Shown: positions 53,601 to 61,449 of the stretch, one piece after another | Layout: each line of letters starts with the position of its first letter | Numbering within the stretch: position 1 is the first letter of the stretch | Source of the DNA: Methylobacterium oxalidis | GTDB taxonomy: Bacteria; Pseudomonadota; Alphaproteobacteria; Rhizobiales; Beijerinckiaceae | Assembly (NCBI RefSeq): GCF_007992195.1 | Contig: NZ_BJZU01000002.1 | Span: forward strand, 23,428 to 87,427 | DNA length: 64,000 nt | Direction of reading: 5' to 3' | Position numbers and translations under genes: made by a program | The notes under the pieces: generated by a model | The model's database searches: none | Told to the model about the DNA's origin: nothing | The model's input: the letters and a program-made list of their open reading frames with translations, nothing else

Positions 53601-54768
53601 GCTGACCTTCGACGTGGTGCCGGATCGCAAGCTCGCTGCGAGCTCGGCCGCGGGTGCGGCGGTCGTGTTCGCGGCCCACGCCAACGACATCGTCGACACC
53701 AAGCCGTCCGTCGCCTTCACGGAGGGCGGCAAGTCCGTCAGCTCCGGCCAGACCTTCTCGGTCGGCGACCACACGATCAGCGCGACCGCGACCGACGCCG
53801 CCGGCAACAAGACCGCTCAGAGCTTCAGCTTCACCGTGGCGCCCTACGTCACGACGCCGCTCGAGAAGACGGTCAAGCTCGACTTCGCCCTGACGCAGGC
53901 CAAGGTCGATCAATCTGGCGGCCACACGATCGTCTACGGGCCGGACGGTGTCGGCCACGACCTGACCTACGCCGACACCTTCGCCTTCACCGACGGGACT
54001 GTGAACGAGCGGGACGGCAACCCGCTCGTGGACGACCTGTACTACTACGCGCACAATCTCGACGTCTGGAAGGCGCATCTCGACGCCGACCAGCACTACG
54101 CCCAGTTCGGCTGGAAGGAGGGCCGCGATCCCAACGCCGACTTCTCGACGAACGGCTACCTCGCGGCCAACCCGGCCGTGAAGGCCGCCGGCCTCGACCC
54201 GCTCCAGCACTACGCCCAGTTCGGCTGGAAGGAGGGCCGCGACCCCAGCGCGAATTTCGACAACGAGCGCTATCTGGCGGCCAATCCGGACGTGAAGGCG
54301 GCCGGGCTCGACCCGCTGGAGCACTATCTCGCGTTCGGCCGGGCGGAAGGCCGGGCCACCTACGCGGCGGTCGGCCGTCCCGCGGACCTCGCCAAGGCGC
54401 ACGGCTTCGACGCGGAGTTCTACCTCCTGTCCAATCCGGACGTGGCGAAGGCCGCGCTCGCGGTGGGGGGCGACAGCTACGCCTACGCGCTCCAGCACTT
54501 CCAGACCTACGGGTGGCACGAGGGCCGCAACCCGAACGCCGTGTTCGACACCAACTTCTACCTGTCGGCCAATCCGGGCCTGAAGGCGGGCAGCGTCGAT
54601 CCGCTCACCGACTACGACACGGTCGGGTGGAAGCAGGGGCGCGATCCGTCCGCCTCCTTCCATACCAACGCGTATCTCGCGGCCAATCCGGACGTGAAGG
54701 CTGCCGGGATCGACCCGCTCCTCCATTATCTGGAGTTCGGGATGCTGGAGGGCCGCCACCTCGCGTGA
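50680..54768 (+). CDS. Large modular secreted-type protein: SdrD B-like, SGNH-like, HYR and 38-residue repeats
   Basis: The 1,362-aa protein has three SdrD B-like domains (residues ~1-72, 107-200, 212-320), each with a GDAS/NDG/NGDG-type FxDxNxDGxQ loop. A GDSL/SGNH-like region follows (~335-565): Ser340 in RGQSNSQY, Glu/Asp in WLHNESDSL (437-445) and His543 in PWAHFNK are candidate catalytic residues. Then come four HYR domains (~712-1055; each ATDAAGN-like) and six C-terminal repeats (~1112-1359). No N-terminal signal peptide is visible, so type I secretion is possible though no RTX nonapeptides are seen. GGAGG precedes the ATG. The overall function is unknown; adhesion or polysaccharide esterase activity are guesses. 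Confidence 0.85.
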   Translation: MASNGTITGTVFLDANANNVQDSGDASLATLVIDLLDEQGKVLASVQADANGRYTFGGLAAGTYSVQYHSSGNARGNLGTKLSNGYTRVDKVAVAEGATVNLNEGFYSFNNDIRGLIFNDKNNDGVAQANELANGVTVQLIDAQGNVVLTTQTSAKDQGLPGVNGVWSFYNVKPGTYTVHVVAADGTIVAGSSDKVFTIAAGQDINSVLFTLRDKSTLVSLSGTAFSDANGDGIQQAGEGGLAHVNAVAIDANGYAKQTTVTDADGHYSFDGLAAGSYKVVFGTPQGLKGTGSTSVATGSLAAGQSKDHLDAGFKADTVIDKTGQIPNATTINVIIRGQSNSQYATDYGMNAVLKAQIEKLLGFDGVNQKVNIIASHDQPDGAATQWPGTGMLADWLSPIRGDYRNGWTANAQELGLLSAIGKMSAADKANPTAIVWLHNESDSLNANLTKDMWQSAVRYEAGLVRGMLGQDASTTPYLFVNPIPFPDSGAPWEPVKNQTIRVGMQELMEDKGFNAAYASHQSTDITMNADNWSPQPYTPWAHFNKTDAQTVYARIALSVAEQFKNSARPGSAVAQANGNIDDSGPQVIRAETIPGQSRQLLVTVKHDQADHLLSPSYTASLGVGWVLRSSYDAATPLATGAKAEIVDGTHVRLTFDNDIPAGAQLFYAWGGAQLALNRYGYVDSTGNGNALYDDQGLPIWADPRGVSVTGDITPPDLTLTQTPGAQVEATSGSGAAVIFAAAAKDAIDANPSVTFVEGSKTVSSGATFGLGKHVIDAFAVDAAGNRTMKEFTFTVVDTTALTLTLTAPQAKIDATGPEGAKVSFSGKAADTVDANPNLVFKEGDQVVTSGQSFGLGRHTISATATDASGNTTSQTFSFVVADPKAPTLTLGALPAARTEATSARGAAVTFSATATDLVDPKPVVTFWEGDRKVASGDTFTIGAHTIKVMATDAAGNTNLDSFSFTVTDSTAPTLTFDVVPDRKLAASSAAGAAVVFAAHANDIVDTKPSVAFTEGGKSVSSGQTFSVGDHTISATATDAAGNKTAQSFSFTVAPYVTTPLEKTVKLDFALTQAKVDQSGGHTIVYGPDGVGHDLTYADTFAFTDGTVNERDGNPLVDDLYYYAHNLDVWKAHLDADQHYAQFGWKEGRDPNADFSTNGYLAANPAVKAAGLDPLQHYAQFGWKEGRDPSANFDNERYLAANPDVKAAGLDPLEHYLAFGRAEGRATYAAVGRPADLAKAHGFDAEFYLLSNPDVAKAALAVGGDSYAYALQHFQTYGWHEGRNPNAVFDTNFYLSANPGLKAGSVDPLTDYDTVGWKQGRDPSASFHTNAYLAANPDVKAAGIDPLLHYLEFGMLEGRHLA
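54013..54756 (+). repeat. 38-residue tandem repeats in the modular protein
   Basis: Six units with the pattern DP-A-F-TN-YLAANPDVKAAG-DPL-HY-FGWKEGR are present; five are exactly 38 residues and one is expanded to 58. At DNA level a 38-bp segment (54091-54128) is repeated exactly at 54205-54242, offset by 114 bp, so recent duplication or recombination is likely. Similar repeats occur near the C-terminus of other large alphaproteobacterial exoproteins. Confidence 0.85.
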
Positions 54769-54786
54769 TCCCCTCCCCGCGGCCGG

Positions 54787-55291
54787 GTCGGCCTCGACGA
54801 AGAGACCCTGGCCTGGCCGCGGCCGGAGCGCGGCATCGTCCGGATGCCGCGCTCCCTGGTGCCTTGGAAGCAGGGCCTCCACACCATTGCCCTCGCCCCG
54901 AAGGTGCGCGGGCTCGCTGGGGGGGCGGAGGCGGCGCGCGCCGTCCTCGCGCGGGTGGGCCTCGCGGACCTCGCCGACCGCTACCCGGCCGAACGGCTGG
55001 GGGGCAGGCGGCGCGTCGAGATCGCGCGTGTCCTCATCGACGCGTTGCGGCTGCTCCTGATCGACGAGCCCCGCGGCGCGCTCCACGCCCGGACCCGGCC
55101 GGTGATGCAGGCGCTTCTGCCCGACACCCGGGCGCGGCGGCTGACCAACGCGGCGTCCGTGAGGCACGACATCGGCGAGATGCCGGTTCCTCGCCGACCG
55201 GAGGCTTATGGCGTCCGCGCGGCCAAGCCGCATCTTCGAGGGCAGCCCCCTCGATCTCGCCCGACCCCGCGGGCGCGATCTCCTCACCTGA
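54787..55291 (+). pseudogene. Decayed ABC-transporter ATPase fragment (SsuB/TauB/nitrate type)
   Basis: A recognisable ABC ATPase remnant begins after the stop of the modular gene. Read from 54787 it gives WPRPERGIV, PRSLVPW, ALAPKVRGLAG, RVGLADLADRYPAE, then RRVEIARVL and LLLIDEPRGAL. The Walker A part is absent, the LSGGMRQ signature is reduced to LGGRR, and GALD is now GALH. Around 55185 the frame shifts and the next frame continues FLADRRLMASARPSRIFEG to PRGRDLLT and a stop at 55289. Substrate-binding and permease genes are not nearby. Confidence 0.8.
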
Positions 55292-55734
55292 GCCGGGCTT
55301 CGCCGCTCCCGAGCGCTGCCAGGATCCGCTCTGCCCCCGGCACGGGAAGCCGCCGTGCCCCTCGCCTCACGCCGCTCGGCCTGCCGGGATCGAGGCTGCC
55401 TGAACGCGGCTCCGGCACGGGGCCAGGGTGGCCCACCGCGATCCGGCAGGACGTTCTTTGCAAAGAACAGGATCGGCTGAGGAGATTCTTCGCTCGCAGG
55501 CGTGATCAAGAGACATAAATCGTTGATCATCATCATCAGTTGCGAGCCGAAACTCGGCGCCCGCGCGCTCTTCACGCCTTGATTCAGCAAACGACTTGTT
55601 CTTTTTAGCGGATTATCTTAGCCTTCCGGCTTCCCCTCGCGCAGCGCCGCACCGGCGCCCGCCCGGTGCGGCCTCAGGATCCTGCCGCGCCCGCGCCGGA
55701 GGATTTCCAAGCCGCACCGCCAGGATTGTGCCTC
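55292..55734. other. Spacer with palindrome between the ABC pseudogene and the flavoprotein gene
   Basis: This 443-nt region shows no convincing gene. It contains the perfect 16-bp palindrome at 55453-55468 and an AT-rich stretch (about 55495-55620). The promoter of the downstream flavoprotein gene is probably in the AT-rich part. Confidence 0.5.
55453..55468. promoter_or_regulatory. Perfect 16-bp palindrome, candidate operator
   Basis: GTTCTTTGCAAAGAAC is an uninterrupted inverted repeat about 265 nt upstream of the next gene. It resembles binding sites of dimeric regulators, but no regulator is nearby and the recognition protein is unknown. Confidence 0.4.
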
Positions 55735-57108
55735 ATGCCCGCGAACGACACCGCGCTTCCCATCGCCGTCATCGGGGCCGGCTTCAGCGGCACGATGGCG
55801 GCTCTCCACCTCCTCGCGGCGCTCCCGGGAGGACGGCCGGTGCTGCTCTGCGAGCGGGCGGAGGCGTTCGGGCGCGGGCTCGCCTACGCGACGAAGGCGC
55901 CGGCCCACTTGCTGAACCTGCGCGCCGCGAACATGAGCGCCTTCTCCGACCGGCCGCACCATTTCGAGGCGTGGCTCGCCGGGCACGCGGCCGAGGGGGT
56001 GCAGCGCACCCCGGCGGGCACGTTCGCGCCCCGCGGGCTCTACGGCCGCTATCTCGGCGAGCTCCTGCGCCAGGCCGTCACGGCGGAGGGCAGGCCGCGG
56101 CTGCACCTCGTCAACGACGCGGTAACCGATCTCGAGCCCGTCGGCGGCGGCTTCATCCTGCGCACGGAGGGCGGACAGGCGCACCGGATCGACGGCGCGG
56201 TGCTCGCCGCCGGCAATCTCGCCGGTCCGGGCGAGCCGCGCAGCCGGTTCCGGGCGGACCCCTGGCATGTGGATCAGGCCGGCCGGCTGCATGCCCACCT
56301 GCCTGTCCTGATCGTCGGGACCGGCCTGACGATGGTCGACGCGGTGGCGACCCTGCGCGAGCGCGGCTACTCGGGCCGCATCATCGCCGTCTCCCGGCGC
56401 GGGCTCATGCCGGCCACGCATGCTCCGACCGAGGTGCGGCCCGCCCCGAACCTCACGACCCGGGATCTCCGCTCCCTGCCGACGCTGCTGCGGCGGATCC
56501 GGCACGAAGTGGCGGACGCCCAGGCGGCCGGCGCCGATTGGAGGGGCGTCCTCGACGGGCTGCGCCCGATCACGGACTTCATCTGGCGCAGCCTGCCGCC
56601 CGCGGAGCGCGCTCGCTTCCTCCGTCATCTCAGGACGTTCTGGGACGTGCACCGGCACCGCATGGCGCCCCCGTCCGCGCGCGCCATCGCCGACGAGGTC
56701 GGCCGCGGCAGCCTGACCATCCTCGCCGGGCGGATCCGGACGATCACCGATGCGGAGGCGCACGCCGTGGTCACGGTGCGCCCGCGCGGCACGGAGCGGA
56801 CGGTGCGCCTCGACGTGCAGTGCATCCTCGACGCCACGGGCATCGGGCGGGTCTCCGAGACGACGGACCCGCTGCTCCGCCGCCTAATGGCCCGGGGGCT
56901 CGTGCGCCCCGGCCCGTTCGGTCTCGGCCTCGACGCCAGCCCCGATTACCGCGCCCACGGCACGCGCGGCATCGGCCGCCTCTGGACGCTCGGGCCTCTT
57001 CTGCGGGGCGTCCTGTGGGAGTGCATCGCAGTTCCCGACATCCGCAATCAGGCGGCCGAAGTCGCCGCCCTCATCGCCGCCGACCTTGAGCGGACCGAGG
57101 CTGCGTGA
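55735..57108 (+). CDS. FAD/NAD(P)-binding protein (NAD_binding_9 type)
   Basis: The 457-aa protein begins MPANDTALPIAVIGAGFSG, an FAD-type Rossmann motif, and has LLNLRAANMSAFSDRPHHFEAWL, VLIVGTGLTMVDAVATL, SRRGLMPATHAP and the C-terminal DATGIGR, RGIGRLWTLGPLLRG. This is the PF13454-like family often annotated as hydroxyacylglutathione-linked or SidA/IucD-like flavoproteins; activity is unknown. The ATG at MPANDTALP was preferred over the longer start since it meets the Rossmann motif at family spacing. Confidence 0.88.
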   Translation: MPANDTALPIAVIGAGFSGTMAALHLLAALPGGRPVLLCERAEAFGRGLAYATKAPAHLLNLRAANMSAFSDRPHHFEAWLAGHAAEGVQRTPAGTFAPRGLYGRYLGELLRQAVTAEGRPRLHLVNDAVTDLEPVGGGFILRTEGGQAHRIDGAVLAAGNLAGPGEPRSRFRADPWHVDQAGRLHAHLPVLIVGTGLTMVDAVATLRERGYSGRIIAVSRRGLMPATHAPTEVRPAPNLTTRDLRSLPTLLRRIRHEVADAQAAGADWRGVLDGLRPITDFIWRSLPPAERARFLRHLRTFWDVHRHRMAPPSARAIADEVGRGSLTILAGRIRTITDAEAHAVVTVRPRGTERTVRLDVQCILDATGIGRVSETTDPLLRRLMARGLVRPGPFGLGLDASPDYRAHGTRGIGRLWTLGPLLRGVLWECIAVPDIRNQAAEVAALIAADLERTEAA

Positions 57109-57491
57109 ACTTCAGCGCCGCGCGGCAGGCAACGCGGCGCTCGTCTCGAATCCAGGATGCGACGCTGCGCGAGCCTCGACGGCGCCGCTTGAGACGGGCG
57201 TTCCTCCTCCTTCCGTCGGTCTCGGCCGATAGCCGCCGAACCGGTGCCGGCCGAGGTCGGTCGTCGAGGTCGGTCGCCGAGGTCGGTCGCCTGGGTCGGC
57301 AGCCAGCCCTCAGGCGCAGGGCCTGCGCCCACCACCATCGTCGGCGCGCCCGGAACGAGCCCCTGTCCCTGCCGGACAGTTTCGCGCTGAAGCACCTTTG
57401 ATCCGCCGATCGCTGCCGTGGCATTGTAGGGACGGACACCGAGCGTTGTCCTCCCTCTGCCGTCCCGACCTTCATTCCCAATCGATCTGCG
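57109..57491. other. Spacer with 13-bp tandem repeats
   Basis: This 383-nt gap has no plausible gene; open frames are Arg-rich. It carries the tandem repeat at 57252-57303. No RNA or insertion sequence was seen. The aminotransferase gene downstream has no clear ribosome site. Confidence 0.5.
57252..57303. repeat. 13-bp tandem repeat, about four copies
   Basis: The unit CGAGGTCGGTCGC occurs four times in a row: copies at 57252-57264 (last base changed), 57265-57277 and 57278-57290 are near-identical, and the fourth at 57291-57303 is degenerate. A minisatellite of this kind could vary in copy number between strains. Confidence 0.75.
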
Positions 57492-58688
57492 ATGCCTCCT
57501 GCGAACCCGCTGCTGCTCGCCACGGACCGGCCAGCCATACCGCTCATTCAAGCCTGGGCAGCGCGATACGGGAATGAGCATGGGCCGATCCTGGACATGT
57601 GCCAAGCGGCTCCAGGCTATGAGCCCTGCGCTGAATTGCTGGATCGGTTGGCTGAGGAGGCCGGCAATCCTGCCAACGCGCGGTATGGCGCCATCCTGGG
57701 CGACCCCCTCCTCAGAGACGCGTATGCGAGGCACAGCTCGGACGCACTGCAGGGGCGGATCAAGGCCGATCAGGTCGCCATCACGGCCGGCTGCAATCAA
57801 GCGTTCATGCTCGTCACGCTGGCAATTGCCCAGCGTGGCGACGCCATCCTGCTGCCGATGCCGTGGTACTGGAACCACAAGATGACACTCGACATGCTGG
57901 GCGTCGAAGCCCGTCCGCTTCCTTGCGCGGAAGCGGAGGGGTTCGTGCCGGATGTCGAGGCAGCGAGGACGCTCATCTCCGAACGCGTGCGCGCTCTGGT
58001 GCTGGTCACGCCCAACAACCCCACCGGTGCCGTCTACCCGCCTGCGACCATCGCAGCCTTCCGCGATCTCTGCCGGGAGCACGGCATCGCGCTGATCCTC
58101 GACGAGACCTACCGCGACTTCCTGCCGGACGGCCAGGAGCGGCCGCACGCCCTGTTCTCGGATCCCGATTGGACGGACACCCTGATCGGCCTCTACAGCT
58201 TCAGCAAGGCCTTTGGCATCCCGGGCCACAGGCTCGGGGCCGTCACCGCCTCTTCGGCGCTGATGGAGCAGTTCTTCAAGGCCTTGGACTGCCTTCATGT
58301 CTGCCCGCAGCGGCCCGCGCAGGCCGCGATGGCCGCCTTGATGTCGTCGCTGGGAGACTGGCAGGCAGCCAACCGGGCGGCGATCAATCGGCGTGGCGAA
58401 GCGCTGCGCTCGGTCGTCCAGGACTTGCCTGGATGGTCGGTCGCGTCCCAGGGCGCCTTCTGCGCCTTCGTCCGGCATCCCTTCTCGGAGAGATCCTCTG
58501 CCGAGGCCGCCGAGTGGCTGGCCTGCCGACGCGGGATCCTCTGCCTGCCGGGCAGCGCCTTCGGCGAAGGGCAGGATGCCTATCTGCGTTTCGCCTTCGG
58601 CGGCGTCGAGGAGGCCGGCATCCTGCAATTGAGGAGACGGCTCTCGGAGGTGCCGGCAGCGGCGCAAGGTGGCGCGGGGCGAAGATGA
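57492..58688 (+). CDS. PLP-dependent class I/II aminotransferase
   Basis: The 398-aa product is a fold-type I aminotransferase. It shows YGAILGDPLLRDAYARH, VTPNNPTGAVYPP, ILDETYRDFLPDGQ with the conserved Asp and Tyr, and SFSKAFGIPGHRLG with the PLP-binding Lys. The substrate is not evident. Base composition is less GC-rich than the core genes, and there is no good ribosome site, so recent acquisition is plausible. Downstream spacer leads to recQ on the opposite strand. Confidence 0.88.
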   Translation: MPPANPLLLATDRPAIPLIQAWAARYGNEHGPILDMCQAAPGYEPCAELLDRLAEEAGNPANARYGAILGDPLLRDAYARHSSDALQGRIKADQVAITAGCNQAFMLVTLAIAQRGDAILLPMPWYWNHKMTLDMLGVEARPLPCAEAEGFVPDVEAARTLISERVRALVLVTPNNPTGAVYPPATIAAFRDLCREHGIALILDETYRDFLPDGQERPHALFSDPDWTDTLIGLYSFSKAFGIPGHRLGAVTASSALMEQFFKALDCLHVCPQRPAQAAMAALMSSLGDWQAANRAAINRRGEALRSVVQDLPGWSVASQGAFCAFVRHPFSERSSAEAAEWLACRRGILCLPGSAFGEGQDAYLRFAFGGVEEAGILQLRRRLSEVPAAAQGGAGRR

Positions 58689-58821
58689 CGAGGCGGCGCT
58701 CATCGCCGCGCGGGTCGAACTCGCCCGCACCTTCAGGCGCTGCGGCTGCCGGGACTTCGCCGCCGTGCTGCGGGCGGCCGACCGGCCGGTCGGGTTGCCC
58801 TCTGGAGGCCGGTCACGATCG

Positions 58822-60681
58822 TCACGATAGGCTGCCGACGTTCGGGCGACCGTTGAGGAAGTCGGCGACGGCCGAGACGAAGCGCTCGCCGTAGGCCTCG
58901 CGCTTGCGCTCGCCCACGCCGTGAACCGTGCGCAGGGCCCAGAGGTCGACGGGCTTGGCGCGCGCCATCTCGATCAGGGTCCGGTCGGGGAAGACCATGA
59001 AGGCGGCGATGCCCTCCGCGCGCGCGATCGTCGCCCGCAGGCCGCGCAGGTGCTGGAACAGGGCCTCGTCCGCCTCGTTGAGCGTCAGCGCCTCGTCGTC
59101 GCGGGCGCTCGCGCGCCGCCGCTCGCGGGGCTCGGCGGCCTTCGGCTCGGGATCGGGACGGAGCTGGATCGGCTCGCGGCCGAACAGAATCGCCTCGCCC
59201 TTCTCGGTCATCGAGAGGCCGCCGAAGCCGTCGCCGTTCTCCGCCACCGCGCCCGCCGCGAAGAGCTGGCGCAGGATGGCGCGCCAGGCGGCCACCGGCT
59301 TGTCGGCACCGACCCCGAAGGTCTTGAGCTGGGCGTGGCCGTTGCGGCGGATCTGGTCGGATTCCTTGCCGCCCACCACGTCGCAGATGTAGGCCGCGCC
59401 GAAGCGCTGGCCGGTGCGCACGATCGCCGACAGCACCTTCTGGGCCGGGACCGTGCCGTCCACGAGGGTGACGCCGCCGCGGCAGAGGTCGCAGCGCCCG
59501 CAAGCCCCGCTCGTCTCGCCGAAATAGGCGAGCAGCGACTGGCGCCGGCAGGTGGCGCCCTCGCACAGGGCGATCATCGCCTCGAGCTTGCGGCGCTCGA
59601 CCCGCCGGCGCTCGTCCGGGATCTCCTTCTCGTCGATCTGGCGGCGGCGCAGCGCCATGTCGTCGAGGCCGTAGATGGTGAGCGTGTCGGCGGGCAGCCC
59701 GTCGCGGCCGGCCCGGCCGATCTCCTGGTAGTAGCCCTCGACGTTCGAGGGCATGTCGGCGTGGCAGACGAAGCGCACGTCCGGCTTGTTGATGCCCATG
59801 CCGAAGGCGACGGTGGCCGTCATCACGATCCCGTCCTCCTGCAGGAAGCGGTCCTGGTTGCGCATGCGCGTGCCCTGGTCGAGGCCCGCGTGGTAGGGCA
59901 GCGCGTCGAACCCGTCGCGGGCCAGGGTCTCGGCGAGCTGCTCCGTGCGCTTGCGCGACGAGCAGTAGATGATGCCGCTCTCCTGCCGCCGGTGGCGCAG
60001 GAAGCGCTCGATCTGGCGGGTCGGGTTGTCCTTGGGCGCGAAGGTCAGCCGGATGTTCGGGCGGTCGAAGGAGTGGACGAAGGTCCTGAGGTCGCGGCCG
60101 GCCGGGAACAGCCGCTCGGCGATGTCGGAGCGCGTGGCCGCGTCGGCCGTGGCGGTGAGCGCCAGCACCTGCACGTCGCCGAGCGCCTCGCGGGCGCGGG
60201 CGATGTCGCGGTACTCGGGGCGGAAATCGTGCCCCCATTGCGAGACGCAGTGCGCCTCGTCGACCGCGAGCCGCCTTACCCCGGCCCCGCGCAGGGCCTC
60301 CATGCAGCCGTCCATGAGCAGGCGCTCGGGCGAGACGAACAGGAGGCGCAGCGCCCCGGAGCGGATCTTGCGCCAGGTCTCGCGGGACTGCGCCTCCGCC
60401 ACGGTCGAGTTGAGGGTGGCGGCCTCGATGCCGAAGCCCAGCATCTGCTGCACCTGGTCGTGCATCAGCGCGATCAGGGGCGAGACCACGACGGTGAGCG
60501 ACTCCTCGACGAGGGCCGGCAGCTGGTAGGTCATCGATTTGCCGGAGCCGGTGGGCATCACGGCGAACACGTCCGACCCGTCGAGCACCGCGCCGATCAC
60601 CTCGGCCTGGCCGGTGCGGAAATCGTCGTAGCCGAAGGTGGCTCGAAGCGCGGCGCGGGCCTCGTCGAGGCGTGCGGTCAT
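58822..60681 (-). CDS. recQ: ATP-dependent DNA helicase RecQ
   Basis: RecQ is a 3'-5' DNA helicase of recombination and repair. The 619-aa protein has Walker [21 protein letters not shown] in [20 protein letters not shown], motif [19 protein letters not shown], zinc-binding Cys in [12 protein letters not shown] and a C-terminal HRDC domain ([20 protein letters not shown]). Length and order are standard. It faces the vapBC pair across a 114-nt divergent spacer. Confidence 0.96.
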   Translation of the reverse strand: MTARLDEARAALRATFGYDDFRTGQAEVIGAVLDGSDVFAVMPTGSGKSMTYQLPALVEESLTVVVSPLIALMHDQVQQMLGFGIEAATLNSTVAEAQSRETWRKIRSGALRLLFVSPERLLMDGCMEALRGAGVRRLAVDEAHCVSQWGHDFRPEYRDIARAREALGDVQVLALTATADAATRSDIAERLFPAGRDLRTFVHSFDRPNIRLTFAPKDNPTRQIERFLRHRRQESGIIYCSSRKRTEQLAETLARDGFDALPYHAGLDQGTRMRNQDRFLQEDGIVMTATVAFGMGINKPDVRFVCHADMPSNVEGYYQEIGRAGRDGLPADTLTIYGLDDMALRRRQIDEKEIPDERRRVERRKLEAMIALCEGATCRRQSLLAYFGETSGACGRCDLCRGGVTLVDGTVPAQKVLSAIVRTGQRFGAAYICDVVGGKESDQIRRNGHAQLKTFGVGADKPVAAWRAILRQLFAAGAVAENGDGFGGLSMTEKGEAILFGREPIQLRPDPEPKAAEPRERRRASARDDEALTLNEADEALFQHLRGLRATIARAEGIAAFMVFPDRTLIEMARAKPVDLWALRTVHGVGERKREAYGERFVSAVADFLNGRPNVGSLS

Positions 60682-60795
60682 GGGATCTCGTGGCGGCTGG
60701 CGATAGGACTATATGGCTCGACGGCTTGCGCTGCGCCGGCACCGCGCCTAGCCTAGCGTGGTCGGGCGCGGCTTGCAGCCCGGGGTGCTCAGCTC

Positions 60796-61035
60796 ATGTC
60801 CCTGACCATCGAGAGCGAGAAGGTCGACCGGCTCGCCGAGCAACTGGCGACGGCGGCCCGCGTCGACAAGACCGAGGCGGTGCGTATGGCGCTCGTGAAC
60901 GAGTTGCAACGGCGCGAAGCGTCGCTGCCGCTGCGCGAGCGGGTCAGGCCGCTGCTCGATCGGATCGCGGCCGTTCCGGATACGGGACTGGAAGCGGACA
61001 AGGCGTTCTTCGACGAACTCAGCGGCGAGCGCTGA
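60796..61035 (+). CDS. vapB: VapB-type antitoxin (Rv0623/PSK-like)
   Basis: The 79-aa protein resembles VapB antitoxins of the Rv0623-like group: an N-terminal ribbon-helix-helix-like DNA-binding start MSLTIESEKVDRLAEQLATA and VDKTEAVRMALVNELQRRE, then a toxin-wrapping C-terminus DKAFFDELSGER. The next gene starts 1 nt within its stop, the usual antitoxin-toxin coupling. Autoregulation by the complex is known for this family. Confidence 0.87.
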   Translation: MSLTIESEKVDRLAEQLATAARVDKTEAVRMALVNELQRREASLPLRERVRPLLDRIAAVPDTGLEADKAFFDELSGER

Positions 61036-61439
61036 TGTTCGTCGACGCGTCCGCCCTGGTGGCGATCCTCACGGACGAATCGGCGCGCGACGCCCTGCTC
61101 GACCGCATCGATCGCGACGCCGGCCCCATCACGTCCGCCCTCGCCATCTTCGAGACGGTGGCGGCGCTCGCGCGGAAAAAGGCGCAATCGGTGACCGACG
61201 CGAGGGCGCAGATCGAGGAATCCCTGGCCGTGTCCGGCATCCGGGTCGTTCCGCTGGCGGAGGCCGAGGGCAGTGCCTCCCTCGACGCCTTCGAGCGCTT
61301 CGGGAAGGGCCGCGGCCACCCGGCCCGCCTCAACATGGGCGACTGCTTCGCCTATGCCTGTGCCCGGGTCCACGGCGTGCCCCTGCTCTTCGTCGGGGAC
61401 GACTTCGCGCGGACCGACATCGCCTCCGCGTTGGCCTGA
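61035..61439 (+). CDS. vapC: VapC-type PIN-domain ribonuclease toxin
   Basis: The 134-aa toxin has PIN catalytic acids: Asp4 in MFVDASALVAIL, Glu in LAIFETVAALARK, Asp in MGDCFAYACA and VGDDFARTDIA. VapC toxins cleave tRNA or rRNA and are neutralised by VapB. The ATG overlaps the vapB stop by one base (TGATG). The toxin gene ends 10 nt before recF, convergent. Confidence 0.9.
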   Translation: MFVDASALVAILTDESARDALLDRIDRDAGPITSALAIFETVAALARKKAQSVTDARAQIEESLAVSGIRVVPLAEAEGSASLDAFERFGKGRGHPARLNMGDCFAYACARVHGVPLLFVGDDFARTDIASALA

Positions 61440-61449
61440 GGCGAACCGC

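Noticed and set aside
50452..55590. A 1,712-codon open frame on the minus strand opposite the modular protein gene
   Set aside because: It is a GC-skewed antisense shadow: residue composition is Arg/Val/Gly/Asp-rich without domains, while the plus strand encodes clear SdrD B-like, HYR and repeat modules with a good ribosome site.
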